Assembly (NCBI RefSeq): GCF_031585635.1
Contig: NZ_CP134198.1
Span: 1 to 64,000 of the forward strand
DNA length: 64,000 nt
Direction: 5' to 3'
Origin: Paraburkholderia sp. FT54
GTDB lineage: Bacteria; Pseudomonadota; Gammaproteobacteria; Burkholderiales; Burkholderiaceae
The notes beneath the pieces are model-generated. The model worked only from the letters and a program-made list of their open reading frames with translations. It was not told the origin of the DNA and ran no database searches. The translations under genes were made by a program, and so were the position numbers. This document shows, one piece after another, positions 26,396 through 35,972 of the stretch (the stretch's first letter is position 1; each line of letters starts with the position of its first letter).

Positions 26396-26766
26396 CTAAG
26401 CGCCTCCTTCAGGGTGTCGAGGTCGTCCCGGATTTCCTTCTGCAGCACATGAAGCGACCGCCCGGGCTTTTGGGTTCGAACGACAAGAAGGGAAGCGGCC
26501 GTCAAGATCAGCCACATCGCGGCGACGCCCCAGACCACCGGAAGAAAATAGGCCGTTCGCCAGGCCGTTGCGATCACAGCAATGCACACGAACGAAAGGG
26601 TAAAAAGGCCAGCGACGGCGAGAGCAACGAGTGCGCATAACTCCCGGACCAGACGTTTCCTGGTCCCCTCAAGTTCAACCCCGAGGAGCTCACCGTAATC
26701 GGTAGCTCGCTCGATACAGAATCTGCCGACGTTCCGCCACTGGGTGACTTTCGAGCGCATGGACAT
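26392..26766 (-). CDS. YqjE-type holin-superfamily membrane protein
   Basis: 124 residues starting at ATG 26766 with GAGGAG upstream. An amphipathic N-terminus (YGELLGVELEGTRKRLVREL) leads into two adjacent membrane helices (about 45-70 and 75-100), the usual layout of the YqjE / phage-holin-like family. It is the middle gene of a three-gene operon: YqjD-like gene at 26855-27151, this gene, then a small membrane protein that overlaps it by four bases. The partners suggest an inner-membrane complex; the function is unknown. Confidence 0.8.
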   Translation of the reverse strand: MSMRSKVTQWRNVGRFCIERATDYGELLGVELEGTRKRLVRELCALVALAVAGLFTLSFVCIAVIATAWRTAYFLPVVWGVAAMWLILTAASLLVVRTQKPGRSLHVLQKEIRDDLDTLKEALR

Positions 26767-26854
26767 TCCTGGACTCCTCGAGATGGTGGTGGCAGGCAGC
26801 GGTCCAGGCGGGGTGCCGTCTGCGCCAACCCGGTGAACACAGCCGCGAGCAGCC

Positions 26855-27151
26855 CTATTCACGATCTCCCCATCCGCTCCGCACGCTCGTGGGGCCGAAG
26901 CGATTCCCCGCACGCAATGCGCCGAGGATGAAGCCCACGCCTGCGGCAATTGCGAGCGCGGCGAACGGGCGCTCTGCCGTAGAATCGCGAACAACCTGCG
27001 CAAAATCGGCGTAGAGCTGCTGCGCCTTTCCGCTCAGCTCCTTCGCCTTGCCGCTGACTTGCGCACCGGCATCGCCCAGCAGGTCCCCAGCGGCTTGCTG
27101 CGCGCCGCCGGTAACCTCCCGCAGCTTTCCTTCTTCCTTCGTCGTTTCCAT
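26855..27151 (-). CDS. YqjD/ElaB-type (DUF883) protein with CsbD-like N-terminus
   Basis: 98 residues. The first 30 (KEEGKLREVTGGAQQAAGDL) resemble CsbD stress proteins; the middle is a long amphipathic helix; the C-terminus (PFAALAIAAGVGFILGALRA) is the glycine-rich membrane anchor of the ElaB/YqjD family. Such proteins tie ribosomes to the inner membrane in E. coli. The RBS AAGGAGC sits just before the ATG. It heads the operon, with about 90 bases to the YqjE-like gene. Confidence 0.85.
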   Translation of the reverse strand: METTKEEGKLREVTGGAQQAAGDLLGDAGAQVSGKAKELSGKAQQLYADFAQVVRDSTAERPFAALAIAAGVGFILGALRAGNRFGPTSVRSGWGDRE

Positions 27152-27530
27152 TGTCTGCTCCTTAAGTGAGTGCGGTCAGGCCGCACAGGAAAATGCGCCG
27201 GCGTGTGGTCGAGAATCCCGCTTTCATACGAAGTGCTGTCTCGACCTCGAACGGCTTGGCAAAAAGTCGCGCAAAAATTGGGCCGAGCTCGACGTGCGGA
27301 AAGGCATCCCGTCCTGCCTGCCGCATTTGCGCGAAGGCAGGCGCGAGAGTGGCGCGAACGCGGAACTGGGCGGCGCACTGCGGACCGGATGGGCAGTGCG
27401 ACTGATTCAGCCCCCCGGTTGGTTCAGGTAGGGCAGCGGTCCAAACTTACAAAGGTTGCACGGCAGCCGGCACATTCGGCATCCGTTGCCTACTCCCGGC
27501 CCACTGCTCCGCCGCTCGGGCACACGCGTG
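27152..27530. other. Upstream region of the YqjD-like operon
   Basis: 380 bases between the operon start and the 3' end of the dehydrogenase gene. It probably contains the operon promoter. No gene recognised. Confidence 0.45.
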
Positions 27531-28700
27531 TTACGGCTTTAACACGACCTTGATGCAGCCATCCTCCTTGTCGCGGAATATCTTGTACATGGCCGGCCCG
27601 TCTTCCAGCGGCACGGTGTGCGTAATGACAAAAGACGGATCGATCTGCCCCTCCTGAATCCGGCGCAGCAGGTCGTCGGTCCATCTGTTGACATGGGTCT
27701 GGCCCATCTTCCAGGTGAGGCCCTTGTTCATTGACGCACCGAACGGAATCTTGTCGATCAGCCCGCCATAGACGCCCGGCACCGACAGTGTTCCGGCCGG
27801 CCGACAAACGTAGATCATCTCGCGCAGCACATGTGGACGGTCGGTTTCAAGCATGACGGCCTGCTTGACGCGGTCGTACATGGCGTCGAACGAACGCGTC
27901 GCGTGAGACTCCATGCCCACGGCGTCGATGCACTTTTCGGGACCCTTCCCGTTGGTCAGATCCTTGAGGCGATCGAGCACACTCTCCTCGTCGAAATTGA
28001 TCGTTGTTGCGCCGCCAGCCCGCGCCATGGCGAGCCGTTCCGGCACCCGGTCGATCACCACGACCTGCCTCGCGCCGAGCAGCACTGCGCTACGAATTGC
28101 CATCTGGCCGACCGGGCCAGCACCCCATATAGCAACCGTGTCAGCGCGCTGGATGTCGCAGTTCACCGCCGCCTGCCAGCCGGTGGGAAAAATGTCGCCA
28201 AGAAAAAGGACCTGCTCATCAATGAGCCCCTCCGGAATCTTTACGTGAGTGGTGTCGGCCATCGGGACGCGCACATATTCCGCTTGACCGCCCGCGTAGC
28301 CGCCGGTGAGATGCGAATAGCCGAACAGCCCGGCGGTCGTGTGGCCAAATACCTTGTCGGCCTTCTCCTTGTTGCGATTACTGCGCTCGCAAACGGAGAA
28401 ATTCCCTCGCTTGCACTGCTCGCACTCGCCGCAAAAGATGGTGAAAGGCACGACGACCCGGTCCCCGACCTTGAGCTTGATGTTGTCTCTTCCCACTTCG
28501 ACGACCTCGCCCATGAATTCGTGTCCCAGGATATCGCCGCTTTCCATGGTCGGCATGAACCCGTCAAACAGGTGGAGATCCGATCCGCAGATTGCGCAAC
28601 TCGACACCCTGATAATCGCGTCACGGCCCTCTTCGATCACTGGATCGGGAACCGTGTCGCAGCGAATGTCGTGCTTGCCGTGCCAGCGAAGTGCTCTCAT
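27531..28700 (-). CDS. Zinc-dependent alcohol/formaldehyde-type dehydrogenase
   Basis: 389 residues of the medium-chain dehydrogenase family, in the branch of glutathione-independent formaldehyde dehydrogenases. Catalytic zinc ligands: C38 in CAICGSDLH and the GHE motif near 60-62. Structural zinc: four Cys in [15 protein letters not shown]. The Rossmann NAD site is GAGPVGQM. It would oxidise an alcohol or aldehyde with NAD+. A good RBS (GGAGAGTC-type) lies upstream of ATG 28700. It is monocistronic. The actual substrate cannot be told from sequence. Confidence 0.9.
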   Translation of the reverse strand: MRALRWHGKHDIRCDTVPDPVIEEGRDAIIRVSSCAICGSDLHLFDGFMPTMESGDILGHEFMGEVVEVGRDNIKLKVGDRVVVPFTIFCGECEQCKRGNFSVCERSNRNKEKADKVFGHTTAGLFGYSHLTGGYAGGQAEYVRVPMADTTHVKIPEGLIDEQVLFLGDIFPTGWQAAVNCDIQRADTVAIWGAGPVGQMAIRSAVLLGARQVVVIDRVPERLAMARAGGATTINFDEESVLDRLKDLTNGKGPEKCIDAVGMESHATRSFDAMYDRVKQAVMLETDRPHVLREMIYVCRPAGTLSVPGVYGGLIDKIPFGASMNKGLTWKMGQTHVNRWTDDLLRRIQEGQIDPSFVITHTVPLEDGPAMYKIFRDKEDGCIKVVLKP

Positions 28701-29587
28701 GTGACTCTCCTGTGGATAGTGACCGCGTTGCGTACCCGACCGTGGGCGGGGATACCATCTTCGGTCTAGCTCACCAGCAACGCCTGTTCCACCGGGTGGC
28801 AGACCGACCTTTTGCCGCCAGTGGTCGCCGTCGCTGAAATCCCGCAGCGGTTATTGAGGATTGCGTAATGCCTTGGTATGGATGATCTCCTGACCCGCCC
28901 GCGCCCATATCCACTCGCGAACGAAACCCGGCGCTTCGCGCGCCGCGCGACCGGTCTCCAACCAGCCTGTTGACCTTTCGAACACACTTTTCGGCGCACG
29001 GCAGTCATCATGCGGCAGACCGCTGCCTCGTACGGCGAGGCACCATCGGCAAGGCGAGGATAAGCGCCGACCAACGCTGGTGGCGCGCAACGCGCGTGCC
29101 AACTGTCTGGACCTTTGTGACACGCGAATGAGACAGGCGGTGGTCAGAATGCCGTTTGCCACGCCAGCACGACACCCAGCCGATAAAGCCCATCCTCGTG
29201 CATTCAGGACGTCTCGAGAAGTTGCCGTGATCAAGGGTTGCCGGGGGGGCGAACGTTGACGGAGGCTAGCGACAACGCCTGCGTCGCCGGGGGCATAGGT
29301 GGTCACTGTTGATTCCGCGGGCCACGCCCGCGGCACGCGGGGACAGCTTGGGCGCCGGGCACGACGCATGCGGATAACGAGGCGCAGGTAGATCTCGTTG
29401 CGTTCCTGCGCGCACATCAGGCCAGGGCAATCGCTCTGAGACGAGGGTCGGCGACATTCCGCCCATGCGTTCGTCATCGACCGCACAACCAGTTTTCCAA
29501 TCAGGTCTTCTCTGTCCGAAGTCCCTTCCGCCGCTCACGGCGGGACGAACTCCGACAGAACCCACAATCGTTTTCTGGAGAAATGCG
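28701..29587. other. Gene-poor stretch before the Mn-catalase
   Basis: About 890 bases between divergent genes. Minus-strand frames near 28850-29480 are open but Arg/Ser-rich and resemble no family I know. The last 100 bases probably hold the Mn-catalase promoter. Confidence 0.45.
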
Positions 29588-30472
29588 ATGTTTGTGCACA
29601 ACAAGCGACTTCAATACACGGTCCGCGTGGCCGCGCCCAATCCCGGTCTCGCCAATCTGCTCCTCGAACAGTTTGGCGGCCCGCAGGGCGAACTGGCTGC
29701 AGCGTGTCGTTATTTCACTCAGGCGGTAAGCGAGGATGACCCGGGCCGGCGCGACATGCTGTTTGACATTGCGACAGAAGAACTCAGTCATCTGGAAATC
29801 ATCGGTTCGATCGTTGCGATGCTCAACAAGGGCGGAAAGGGCCAGCTTGCAGAAGGCGTCGAGCAGGAAGCGGAGCTTTACCGGTCGCTCACCGGGGGCG
29901 GCAACGACTCGCACACCACGGCACTGCTGTACGGTGGCGGCCCGGCGCTGACCAACTCGGCCGGTGTGCCCTGGACGGCCGCTTACATCGACACGATCGG
30001 CGAGCCGACCGCAGATCTGCGATCCAATATCGCCGCGGAAGCGCGCGCGAAGATCGTCTACGAACGGTTGATCAATGTCACCGACGATCCAGGCATCCAG
30101 GAAGCACTTGGCTTTCTGATGACCCGCGAGATCGCACATCAGAAGTCGTTCGAAAAAGCCTTGCACTCGATCCAGCCCAACTTCCCGCAAGGCAAGTTGC
30201 CGGGCGTTCCCGAATTCACCAACGTCTACTACAACATGTCCACTGGCGATGACACGCCACGCGGACCGTGGAATGAAGGGCCGGGGTGGGAATTCGTCGA
30301 AAAGCCGGAACCGGCGGTCGACGGTGGCGACGGCCTCGCCAGCGTTCAGGTCTCTGAAAAGGACGCCGAGGTGCTGAGTGCGATGGCGTCGCGAACGGCT
30401 TCCGCCACCACTGCCGATCCGGTCACGGGCGCCGACCTGGGCGCCGGGCAGGCGGCGGCAGTACCGAAGTAA
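29588..30472 (+). CDS. Manganese catalase
   Basis: 294 residues, full family length. It breaks down H2O2 with a di-manganese centre. Ligand-bearing helices are visible: E35 in QGELAAACRYF, E65 and H68 in TEELSHLE, then the second pair in ARAKIVYERLIN and TREIAHQKSFEKAL. The tail after about 245 is Ala/Asp-rich and variable in the family. The ATG at 29588 is preceded by GGAG. It is cytoplasmic. A clear terminator follows (30508-30531). A decayed second copy lies at 24010. Confidence 0.95.
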   Translation: MFVHNKRLQYTVRVAAPNPGLANLLLEQFGGPQGELAAACRYFTQAVSEDDPGRRDMLFDIATEELSHLEIIGSIVAMLNKGGKGQLAEGVEQEAELYRSLTGGGNDSHTTALLYGGGPALTNSAGVPWTAAYIDTIGEPTADLRSNIAAEARAKIVYERLINVTDDPGIQEALGFLMTREIAHQKSFEKALHSIQPNFPQGKLPGVPEFTNVYYNMSTGDDTPRGPWNEGPGWEFVEKPEPAVDGGDGLASVQVSEKDAEVLSAMASRTASATTADPVTGADLGAGQAAAVPK

Positions 30473-30507
30473 AAACGCCGGCAGGCACTCATCGTCGCCG
30501 GTAGCGC

Positions 30508-30531
30508 AACGCCGGCGGCGGCGTTTGTTTT
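30508..30531 (+). terminator. Rho-independent terminator after Mn-catalase
   Basis: A perfect 7-bp stem, AACGCCG / CGGCGTT, with a four-base loop GCGG, followed by TGTTTT. It lies 36 bases after the Mn-catalase stop. Confidence 0.8.
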
Positions 30532-30627
30532 CGGTTAGACCGCAGAATAACCGCGCGTCGAGCCGTCCCGACACTGCCGTATGACGGCGCTATACGCGCG
30601 CCCGTCGTATCTGACAACGGAGCCTCC

Positions 30628-31140
30628 ATGTACCCTGATCCCGTGAACCGGTCTTCCTCGCGTCAACGTAACACCGACGTCGATGCTGCCTTCCAATGCA
30701 ACACTGAATTTCTGGCAGGGCTCCAGAAAGTCGTCGAGCTAAACATGCAGACCATCAAGACGTCTTTGTCCGAGCAGCACGCGTTGGCAGACGCAGCACT
30801 TTCGGCCCAGTCAGTCAGTGAGGTCATCGATCTCCAGGCGCGACAATTCCCCGCGGGGGTTAAAAAGAGTTTGGCCTTCCTGCGGCATGTGGAAGCGATC
30901 GCAGAACAGGTGGGGAACGGGTTCTTCGCGGCGTTGCAGGCGCACTTCGGAAGCTCTCTGAAGGCGTTCGCGGAGATGGCCGACAGTACAACCGCCGGAG
31001 TTGCACGGGATGGGCAGTTCGACGAGTCGGGCCTGCTCGTGACTGAGCCGTCGCCGGGCGCCGCCGCAGAGCCGGTAGCGATCGTAGACAGTTCCGGCAA
31101 CATCGTTTCGTCGGACGGCGAGTGGGGCGGCACGCACTAG
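30628..31140 (+). CDS. Phasin-family protein
   Basis: 170 residues. The helical phasin core covers about 22-125 (NTEFLAGLQKVVELNMQTIK, SEVIDLQARQFPAGVKKSL, VGNGFFAALQAHFGSSLKAF), ending in a flexible acidic tail. Phasins coat polyhydroxyalkanoate granules; some also act in stress. The RBS region ACGGAG precedes the ATG. It is separated from the Mn-catalase by a terminator, so it has its own promoter. No PHA synthase is in the window. Confidence 0.85.
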   Translation: MYPDPVNRSSSRQRNTDVDAAFQCNTEFLAGLQKVVELNMQTIKTSLSEQHALADAALSAQSVSEVIDLQARQFPAGVKKSLAFLRHVEAIAEQVGNGFFAALQAHFGSSLKAFAEMADSTTAGVARDGQFDESGLLVTEPSPGAAAEPVAIVDSSGNIVSSDGEWGGTH

Positions 31141-31284
31141 AACTGGCGCGGCCGCCGACGGGGCTTGCATTCCGTTGGCGCGCGGTCAGGAGGTTACGGG
31201 GCGTCCTAGTGCCCGGCTGTCGGGTGAAACTCAGCAACTCCCTACACTCCGAAACGGTCAGGATATGGGACCGTTCGTTGCGGT

Positions 31285-31588
31285 CCACATTGGCAGCGGT
31301 CCCCATCTCAACGCGCCAACACCACCGATGCGGGATTGACCGGGCATGGCGACGTCCGGAACAATGCAATCCGGGATCCAGGCCTTTGCTTTCCCTAAAG
31401 GACGTCCGGCCCATGATAGACGGTTCGTACGCTCATATCGCCGGCTTGAAGGTATGCGCTGAGAGCATCCGCCGACGTGCGCGAATCGTCGACCACTAGC
31501 ACGCGAACTGGCGCCTCGTTGTGAAGGTGACCGTTCTGCATCCGGCCAGGGCATCCGAGCGTTTCAGGTTATCTAGATCGGAGTGCAT
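31285..31588 (-). pseudogene. Response regulator, 5' part, inverted relative to its 3' part
   Basis: From an ATG at 31588 the minus strand gives the start of a receiver domain: after one frameshift VRVLVVDDSRTSADALSAYL then VRTVYHGPDVL, a stop, and in a shifted frame WIPDCIVPDVAMPGQSRIGG followed by ALR. This covers beta-1 to about alpha-3, including the acidic pair and the phosphoacceptor Asp. It breaks off at GALRW near 31300. The missing remainder is on the plus strand from 31606. Confidence 0.65.
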
Positions 31589-31605
31589 AGGCTTCTCCTG
31601 CAGCG

Positions 31606-31790
31606 GCGCTTCTACGGGTCGAGGCGACCGGAAAGATTCCCCTTCTGGCATTTACCGCGTTCGATACCGCTGATTATACGCGCGAAATGAAAGAGGCCGC
31701 TTTTAACGCCGTCTGCCGCAAGCCTGCTGAACTTGCGCCACTCGAATGTACGATTTTCAGGCTGCCCGGCCATGAACCCGTGGATGGCAT
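31606..31790 (+). pseudogene. Response regulator, 3' part
   Basis: The plus strand reads LRVEATGKIPLLAFTAFDTA, then DYTREMKEAAFNAVCRKPAE. This is the beta-4/alpha-4/beta-5 end of a receiver domain with the conserved Thr region and the Lys-Pro (CRKP). It follows directly on the point where the minus-strand 5' part stops, so flipping roughly 31290-31605 would rebuild one receiver gene. Confidence 0.65.
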
Positions 31791-32125
31791 TCAGATCGTG
31801 GATCCGCGTTGGAACCCTTACCGACCCTATCTGGGCGCGATGCCGCCGACACCCGGGCAGCAATTCTGGACGACCGTGGCCACCTTCAGCGCTTCGTCTG
31901 GCATGGAAAGACCCTCAACGGCGCCGCGCGCGCTACGACTTTCCGGGATCGCGACGAACGCTAGGTGCCGCCCCCTCGTGTGTCGCCGGTTCTCATCCGG
32001 GTTCGTTGTCCTGAATCCGTGTACCGGCTGTCTATCGGTAGGCACACGAGTTGCTGAACTTCGTTCAACCGCCGTTCAACCGCAGCGGTCGTTACCCCAT
32101 TCAACCGCGGGACCGAGGAAACAAC
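31791..32125. other. Intergenic, nothing recognised
   Basis: 335 bases before the hemerythrin gene. The frame of the regulator fragment stays open here but loses receiver similarity. Confidence 0.45.
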
Positions 32126-32662
32126 ATGGAAGTGACCAAACAGGACACGGCAGAGACTGGATCCGGCTCACAGGACGCATTAGCCGTCCTCGAGGCAGAC
32201 CACCGCGCAGTGGAAAAACTGTTCGAGGCGTTCGGGAAGACTGCCGACGACGACCTCGAAGCCAGGTCGGCGCTCGCGCGGCGCGCCTGCGAAGAGCTCT
32301 CGATCCACACGATGCTTGAAGAGGAGCTGCTTTATCCGGCCGCACAGAAAGCGTTGCCGGACAGCGACACGATCGACGTCGAGGAAGCGTATGTCGAGCA
32401 CTTCCTCGTCAAGACGTTGATCGCAAGGTTTGAAACGCTCAAGGCGGGCGACACCGGCTTCGATGCGACCTTCAAAGTGATGAGCGAGATGGTCGGCCAT
32501 CACGTCGAGGAGGAAGAAGGGGAACTCTTCCCGGAACTGCGCAAGTCGAAATGCAATCTGCAAACGCTGGGCGAAAAGATGGCGAAGCGCAAAGCGGATT
32601 TGCAGAGCAAGCTTGACGCGGTCGGCAGCAGATCGGTGGGCGACAAGAGCGCGATGCTTTAA
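32126..32662 (+). CDS. Soluble hemerythrin-domain protein
   Basis: 178 residues. The HHE domain shows its ligands in order: LEADHRAVEKLFE, LSIHTMLEEELLYP, AYVEHFLVKTL and VGHHVEEEEGELFPELR. The last 35 residues are Lys-rich and helical. It would hold a non-heme di-iron centre; members bind O2 or respond to NO and oxidative stress. ACCGAGGAAACAAC upstream gives the RBS. It is monocistronic. It differs from the one at 23307, which has a membrane anchor. Confidence 0.85.
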   Translation: MEVTKQDTAETGSGSQDALAVLEADHRAVEKLFEAFGKTADDDLEARSALARRACEELSIHTMLEEELLYPAAQKALPDSDTIDVEEAYVEHFLVKTLIARFETLKAGDTGFDATFKVMSEMVGHHVEEEEGELFPELRKSKCNLQTLGEKMAKRKADLQSKLDAVGSRSVGDKSAML

Positions 32663-32839
32663 GTGCAGCAACCCCTTAGCAGATCGCGCATGCCAACCGG
32701 AAACCAAGCAACATGACGTTAGAACGGCGGCTTCGCAGCATGCTGCAGGACTTGCGTGGCATGTTCGGCATTGCACGACTGCGCGCCGGCCAGGGGCGGA
32801 CGGTTGCCGTGCGATTCCCGGGCTCCTCCAGGCGTAATG

Positions 32840-33853
32840 TCATGTCGGACTATGCGCCGGCGGCGCAGGAACGCATGCACGAACTCCCGGCAATCGCCGG
32901 CCCGCGTCGAGCTGTGCAGAAAAATACCGGGCCGTGGCAGACAGGCCTTCGTCCAGGGAAGTTCGCGGTTGCCAGCCGAGCAGTTCATACGCCCGGGAGA
33001 TATCCGGCCGACGATGCCACGGATCGTCGGCGGGCAGCGGATGCAATTCAATCGGCGACGCTGAGCCGGTGATCGTGACGATGCGCTGCGCGATCTCGCG
33101 CATCGTGACCTCGTGAGGATTGCCGAGATTGACCGGACCGTCCGGATCGTCCTCGAGGTTCATCAGGCGGATAAAAGCGTCGATCATGTCATCCACATAA
33201 CAGAACGAACGCGTTTGCGAGCCGTTGCCGTACAACGTGAGCGGCTCGCCGCGCAGCGCCTGCATCATGAAGTTCGACACCACGCGGCCGTCAGCGGGAT
33301 GCATGTGCGGACCGTACGTATTGAAGATCCGGGCAATCCGGATCGACAGCCCATGCTGGCGCCGGTAGTCCATGAACAGCGTCTCGGCGCAACGCTTGCC
33401 CTCGTCGTAGCACGAACGTGGCCCGATCGGATTGACATGTCCCCAGTAGTCTTCCTTCTGCGGATGCACCAGCGCGTCGCCATACACTTCGCTTGTCGAA
33501 GCCTGGAAAATTTTTGCCCCCACGCGTTTGGCGAGCCCGAGCATGTTGATCGCGCCGTGCACGCTGGTCTTGGTGGTCTGCACCGGATCGTGCTGATAGT
33601 GAATCGGCGAAGCAGGGCACGCAAGATTGTAGATCTCATCGACCTCCACATACAGCGGAAAGGTCACGTCGTGACGCATCAATTCGAAGTTCGCGCAGTC
33701 CAGCAGCGGCGCAATGTTGTCCTTGGTGCCGGTGTAGAAATTGTCGACACACAGCACGTCGTGTCCCTGCAGAACGAGGCGTTCGCACAGGTGCGAGCCG
33801 AGGAAGCCAGCGCCGCCTGTGACCAGAATCCGTTTGCGGGTGAGTTCTTTCAT
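32840..33853 (-). CDS. UDP-glucuronate decarboxylase-type epimerase (UDP-xylose synthase)
   Basis: 337 residues of the extended SDR family. The NAD site is [12 protein letters not shown] (residues 12-23). Catalytic residues appear in [10 protein letters not shown] and SCYDEGKR (Tyr-x3-Lys), with the UXS-like block [11 protein letters not shown] and [17 protein letters not shown]. It likely converts UDP-glucuronate to UDP-xylose; a dTDP-sugar relative cannot be fully excluded. The C-terminal 20 residues are an odd Pro/Ala tail. It is the last gene of the minus-strand glycan cluster, 33 bases after the GT4 gene. Confidence 0.85.
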   Translation of the reverse strand: MKELTRKRILVTGGAGFLGSHLCERLVLQGHDVLCVDNFYTGTKDNIAPLLDCANFELMRHDVTFPLYVEVDEIYNLACPASPIHYQHDPVQTTKTSVHGAINMLGLAKRVGAKIFQASTSEVYGDALVHPQKEDYWGHVNPIGPRSCYDEGKRCAETLFMDYRRQHGLSIRIARIFNTYGPHMHPADGRVVSNFMMQALRGEPLTLYGNGSQTRSFCYVDDMIDAFIRLMNLEDDPDGPVNLGNPHEVTMREIAQRIVTITGSASPIELHPLPADDPWHRRPDISRAYELLGWQPRTSLDEGLSATARYFSAQLDAGRRLPGVRACVPAPPAHSPT

Positions 33854-33886
33854 GGTGCTTTGTCCTTCGGCGTGACGGATCTGGAT

Positions 33887-34843
33887 TCAAGCGGTGACGT
33901 GCCGCAACACCTCGTGCCAGTCCTGCGCAAAGCGGTCGATATGAAAGCGCTCCAGCGCGGTGCGCCGCGCGCCGGCGCCCAGACGCCGCGCTTCGTCGGG
34001 GTCACGCAGCAGCTCCTTCATCGCGTCTACCAGCGCGCTCACGTCGGTATGTATGAAGCCGTTCTCGCCATTGCGGATCACGGTGGTCAGTTCGGTGGTT
34101 GCAAGACCGACGATCGGCATGCCGATCATCATCGCCTCGACGATCGCAAGACCAAGACTGGTCCAGCGAATCGGATTGAAAAAGAAGCGATACCGCGCGC
34201 TGAAGGCGGCGAGTTCGAGATTGCCGATTTCACCGATGCCACCGAGCCGCTCCGCGTCCATACCGACCAGATCGAGCGGCACGCGTGTGCGCGTTTCCGC
34301 GAACACATCCGCGCCGAGCCGCCGGCCGCGCTGCGCCAGATGGTTCAACACCACGATGCCCCGTTCGAGTCCGCCGCTGTAGCGCACACCCTCGGGCACC
34401 ACCACGCCATGTTCGATCACCCGCGTCGGCGTGACGCCGCAATCCCACATCAGCTGGTTGAAATGCGTGACGTGCACCAGCAGTGTGTCCGGGTCGTCGA
34501 CCCAATGCCATTGCTGGAATGGACTGTCCTGAGGCGGATCGTGCTCGATATAGACCCGCGGCAGGCGCTGTTGCTCCGCGCTCAACACCTGCTCGCGGTC
34601 ATGTTCCCAGTGAGTCCTGTGCTGATACAGGATCACGTCGAACTGCCGATCGGGCACCTCCTCGATACCGATCTCGTGCACGTTGTCGCCCCACGGCAGC
34701 ACGCCAACCCTGCCCGCGTAGCCGGGCGGATGGCCGGGCTTCGTGACCAGATAGAAGTCGTGTGGCGCATGGGTCAGGTAGTAAAGATAGTTGCCGTGCA
34801 CGTGCCAGGTTAGCACGCGCAGGTGGCGGCAATTATGCAACAT
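33887..34843 (-). CDS. GT4-type glycosyltransferase
   Basis: 318 residues. The C-terminal half has the GT-B donor site pattern: FFFNPIRWTSLGLAIVEAMM, GMPIVGLATTELTTVI and NGENGFI. The N-terminal acceptor domain is short and unusual (LRVLTWHVHGNYLYYLTHAP). I start it at the ATG at 34843, which has GAGGAGCGG upstream and overlaps the 3' end of the GT9 gene by eleven bases. It transfers a nucleotide-sugar-derived residue in the glycan cluster; donor unknown. Confidence 0.8.
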   Translation of the reverse strand: MLHNCRHLRVLTWHVHGNYLYYLTHAPHDFYLVTKPGHPPGYAGRVGVLPWGDNVHEIGIEEVPDRQFDVILYQHRTHWEHDREQVLSAEQQRLPRVYIEHDPPQDSPFQQWHWVDDPDTLLVHVTHFNQLMWDCGVTPTRVIEHGVVVPEGVRYSGGLERGIVVLNHLAQRGRRLGADVFAETRTRVPLDLVGMDAERLGGIGEIGNLELAAFSARYRFFFNPIRWTSLGLAIVEAMMIGMPIVGLATTELTTVIRNGENGFIHTDVSALVDAMKELLRDPDEARRLGAGARRTALERFHIDRFAQDWHEVLRHVTA

Positions 34844-35972
34844 GATGCCGCTCCTCGAAAGTTTCCGGGTCCGCAGATGCATGCAGCGCGTTCGGCGCGC
34901 CGGGATGCGCCCCGCTGTCCTGAGCGAGTTGCGCGCGCGCGGTCTGGACCACCTGCTCCACACTTACATTCAGCGCGCATGGATGACCATAAGGGCAGTC
35001 GCGGAACATGCATGGCCGGCACGCGGGATAGTCGGCAAGCACGCGATGCCGTGCGTGATCGAGCGGCGCCCAGCGTCGGGTGTCGCTGCCGGACGCGATC
35101 ACTACCGATGCGGTGGCCGTGGCGGCGGCAATGTGCGAGATGCCCGTGTCGTTGCAGACCACCAGTCGTGCCTGCGCGACCAGCGCGGCCAGTCCGCCGA
35201 GCGACGTGGCGCCGGCCAGGGGCAGCGCGGGCGCGGTCATTGCGCCGAGCACCGCGCCGGTCAGCGGCGCTTCGGCGGCAGTGCCGGTGATGGCGATCTG
35301 CCAGCCGTCGGCGGCCAGGCGGTTGGCCACGTCGGCAAAGCGTCCGGCGGGCCAGCGACGCGACGGCAATTGCGCGCCCGGGTGAATCAGCACGAGCCGC
35401 TGCGCTTCGATGCCATGCTCAGCCACCAGCGCGGCGTACTCATCGCCGTCGCGCGTGCCCAGCGGGAACCACAACTGCCGGTCGACCACAGGCGCGCCAA
35501 GCGCATTCATCAGCGCGAGATAGCGTTCGGACTCCGGCAACCCGTCGGGCCAGCCGATGAAAACGCCAGGTCGCGCCGCCTCGTCGGGCTGCACGGAGCC
35601 CGCATTGGCCCGCGCGCCGAGTGCGAACAGCAGATCGTTCGCGATGCCGCCGCTGCCGTGCAACTGGATCGCCAGATCGAAACGCCGTGCACGCATCTGC
35701 GCAAAAAATGCGGGCAGCCCGGCGTTCGATTCGTGCTGTTCGGGAAAGCCGACCGCGCCGGGAAACACAATCAGCTCGTCGACGAGGTTCGCGTAGCGCT
35801 CGACGAACGCTTGCGCCCATGGCAAGCCGATCAACGCGATGTGCGCCTGCGGCGCCGCCTGTCGCAACGCTCGCAGCGCGGGCGCGGCGCACAGCATGTC
35901 GCCTAGTTGTAGGGCGCGAAAGATGACGATGCGGCGCGGCGCGAGCGTCGCCAGAAACGGAGCTGCATTCAT
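34833..35972 (-). CDS. GT9 (heptosyltransferase-like) glycosyltransferase A
   Basis: 379 residues. Typical GT9 features: IVIFRALQLGDMLCAAPALR at the N-terminus, LVLIHPGAQLPSRRWPAGRF (donor-binding) and RLVVCNDTGISHIAAA near the end, then a Cys-rich stretch (CRPCMFRDCPYGHPC) also seen in some GT9 enzymes. GT9 proteins add heptose to lipid A-core or related glycans. The start at 35972 overlaps the upstream GT2 gene by ATGA. It is one of two GT9 genes here. Confidence 0.85.
   Translation of the reverse strand: MNAAPFLATLAPRRIVIFRALQLGDMLCAAPALRALRQAAPQAHIALIGLPWAQAFVERYANLVDELIVFPGAVGFPEQHESNAGLPAFFAQMRARRFDLAIQLHGSGGIANDLLFALGARANAGSVQPDEAARPGVFIGWPDGLPESERYLALMNALGAPVVDRQLWFPLGTRDGDEYAALVAEHGIEAQRLVLIHPGAQLPSRRWPAGRFADVANRLAADGWQIAITGTAAEAPLTGAVLGAMTAPALPLAGATSLGGLAALVAQARLVVCNDTGISHIAAATATASVVIASGSDTRRWAPLDHARHRVLADYPACRPCMFRDCPYGHPCALNVSVEQVVQTARAQLAQDSGAHPGAPNALHASADPETFEERHHVA

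Noticed and set aside
33113..34813. Long plus-strand frame opposite the glycan cluster
   Set aside because: It spans antisense to two well-supported genes (UXS-type and GT4) and has no domain or RBS.
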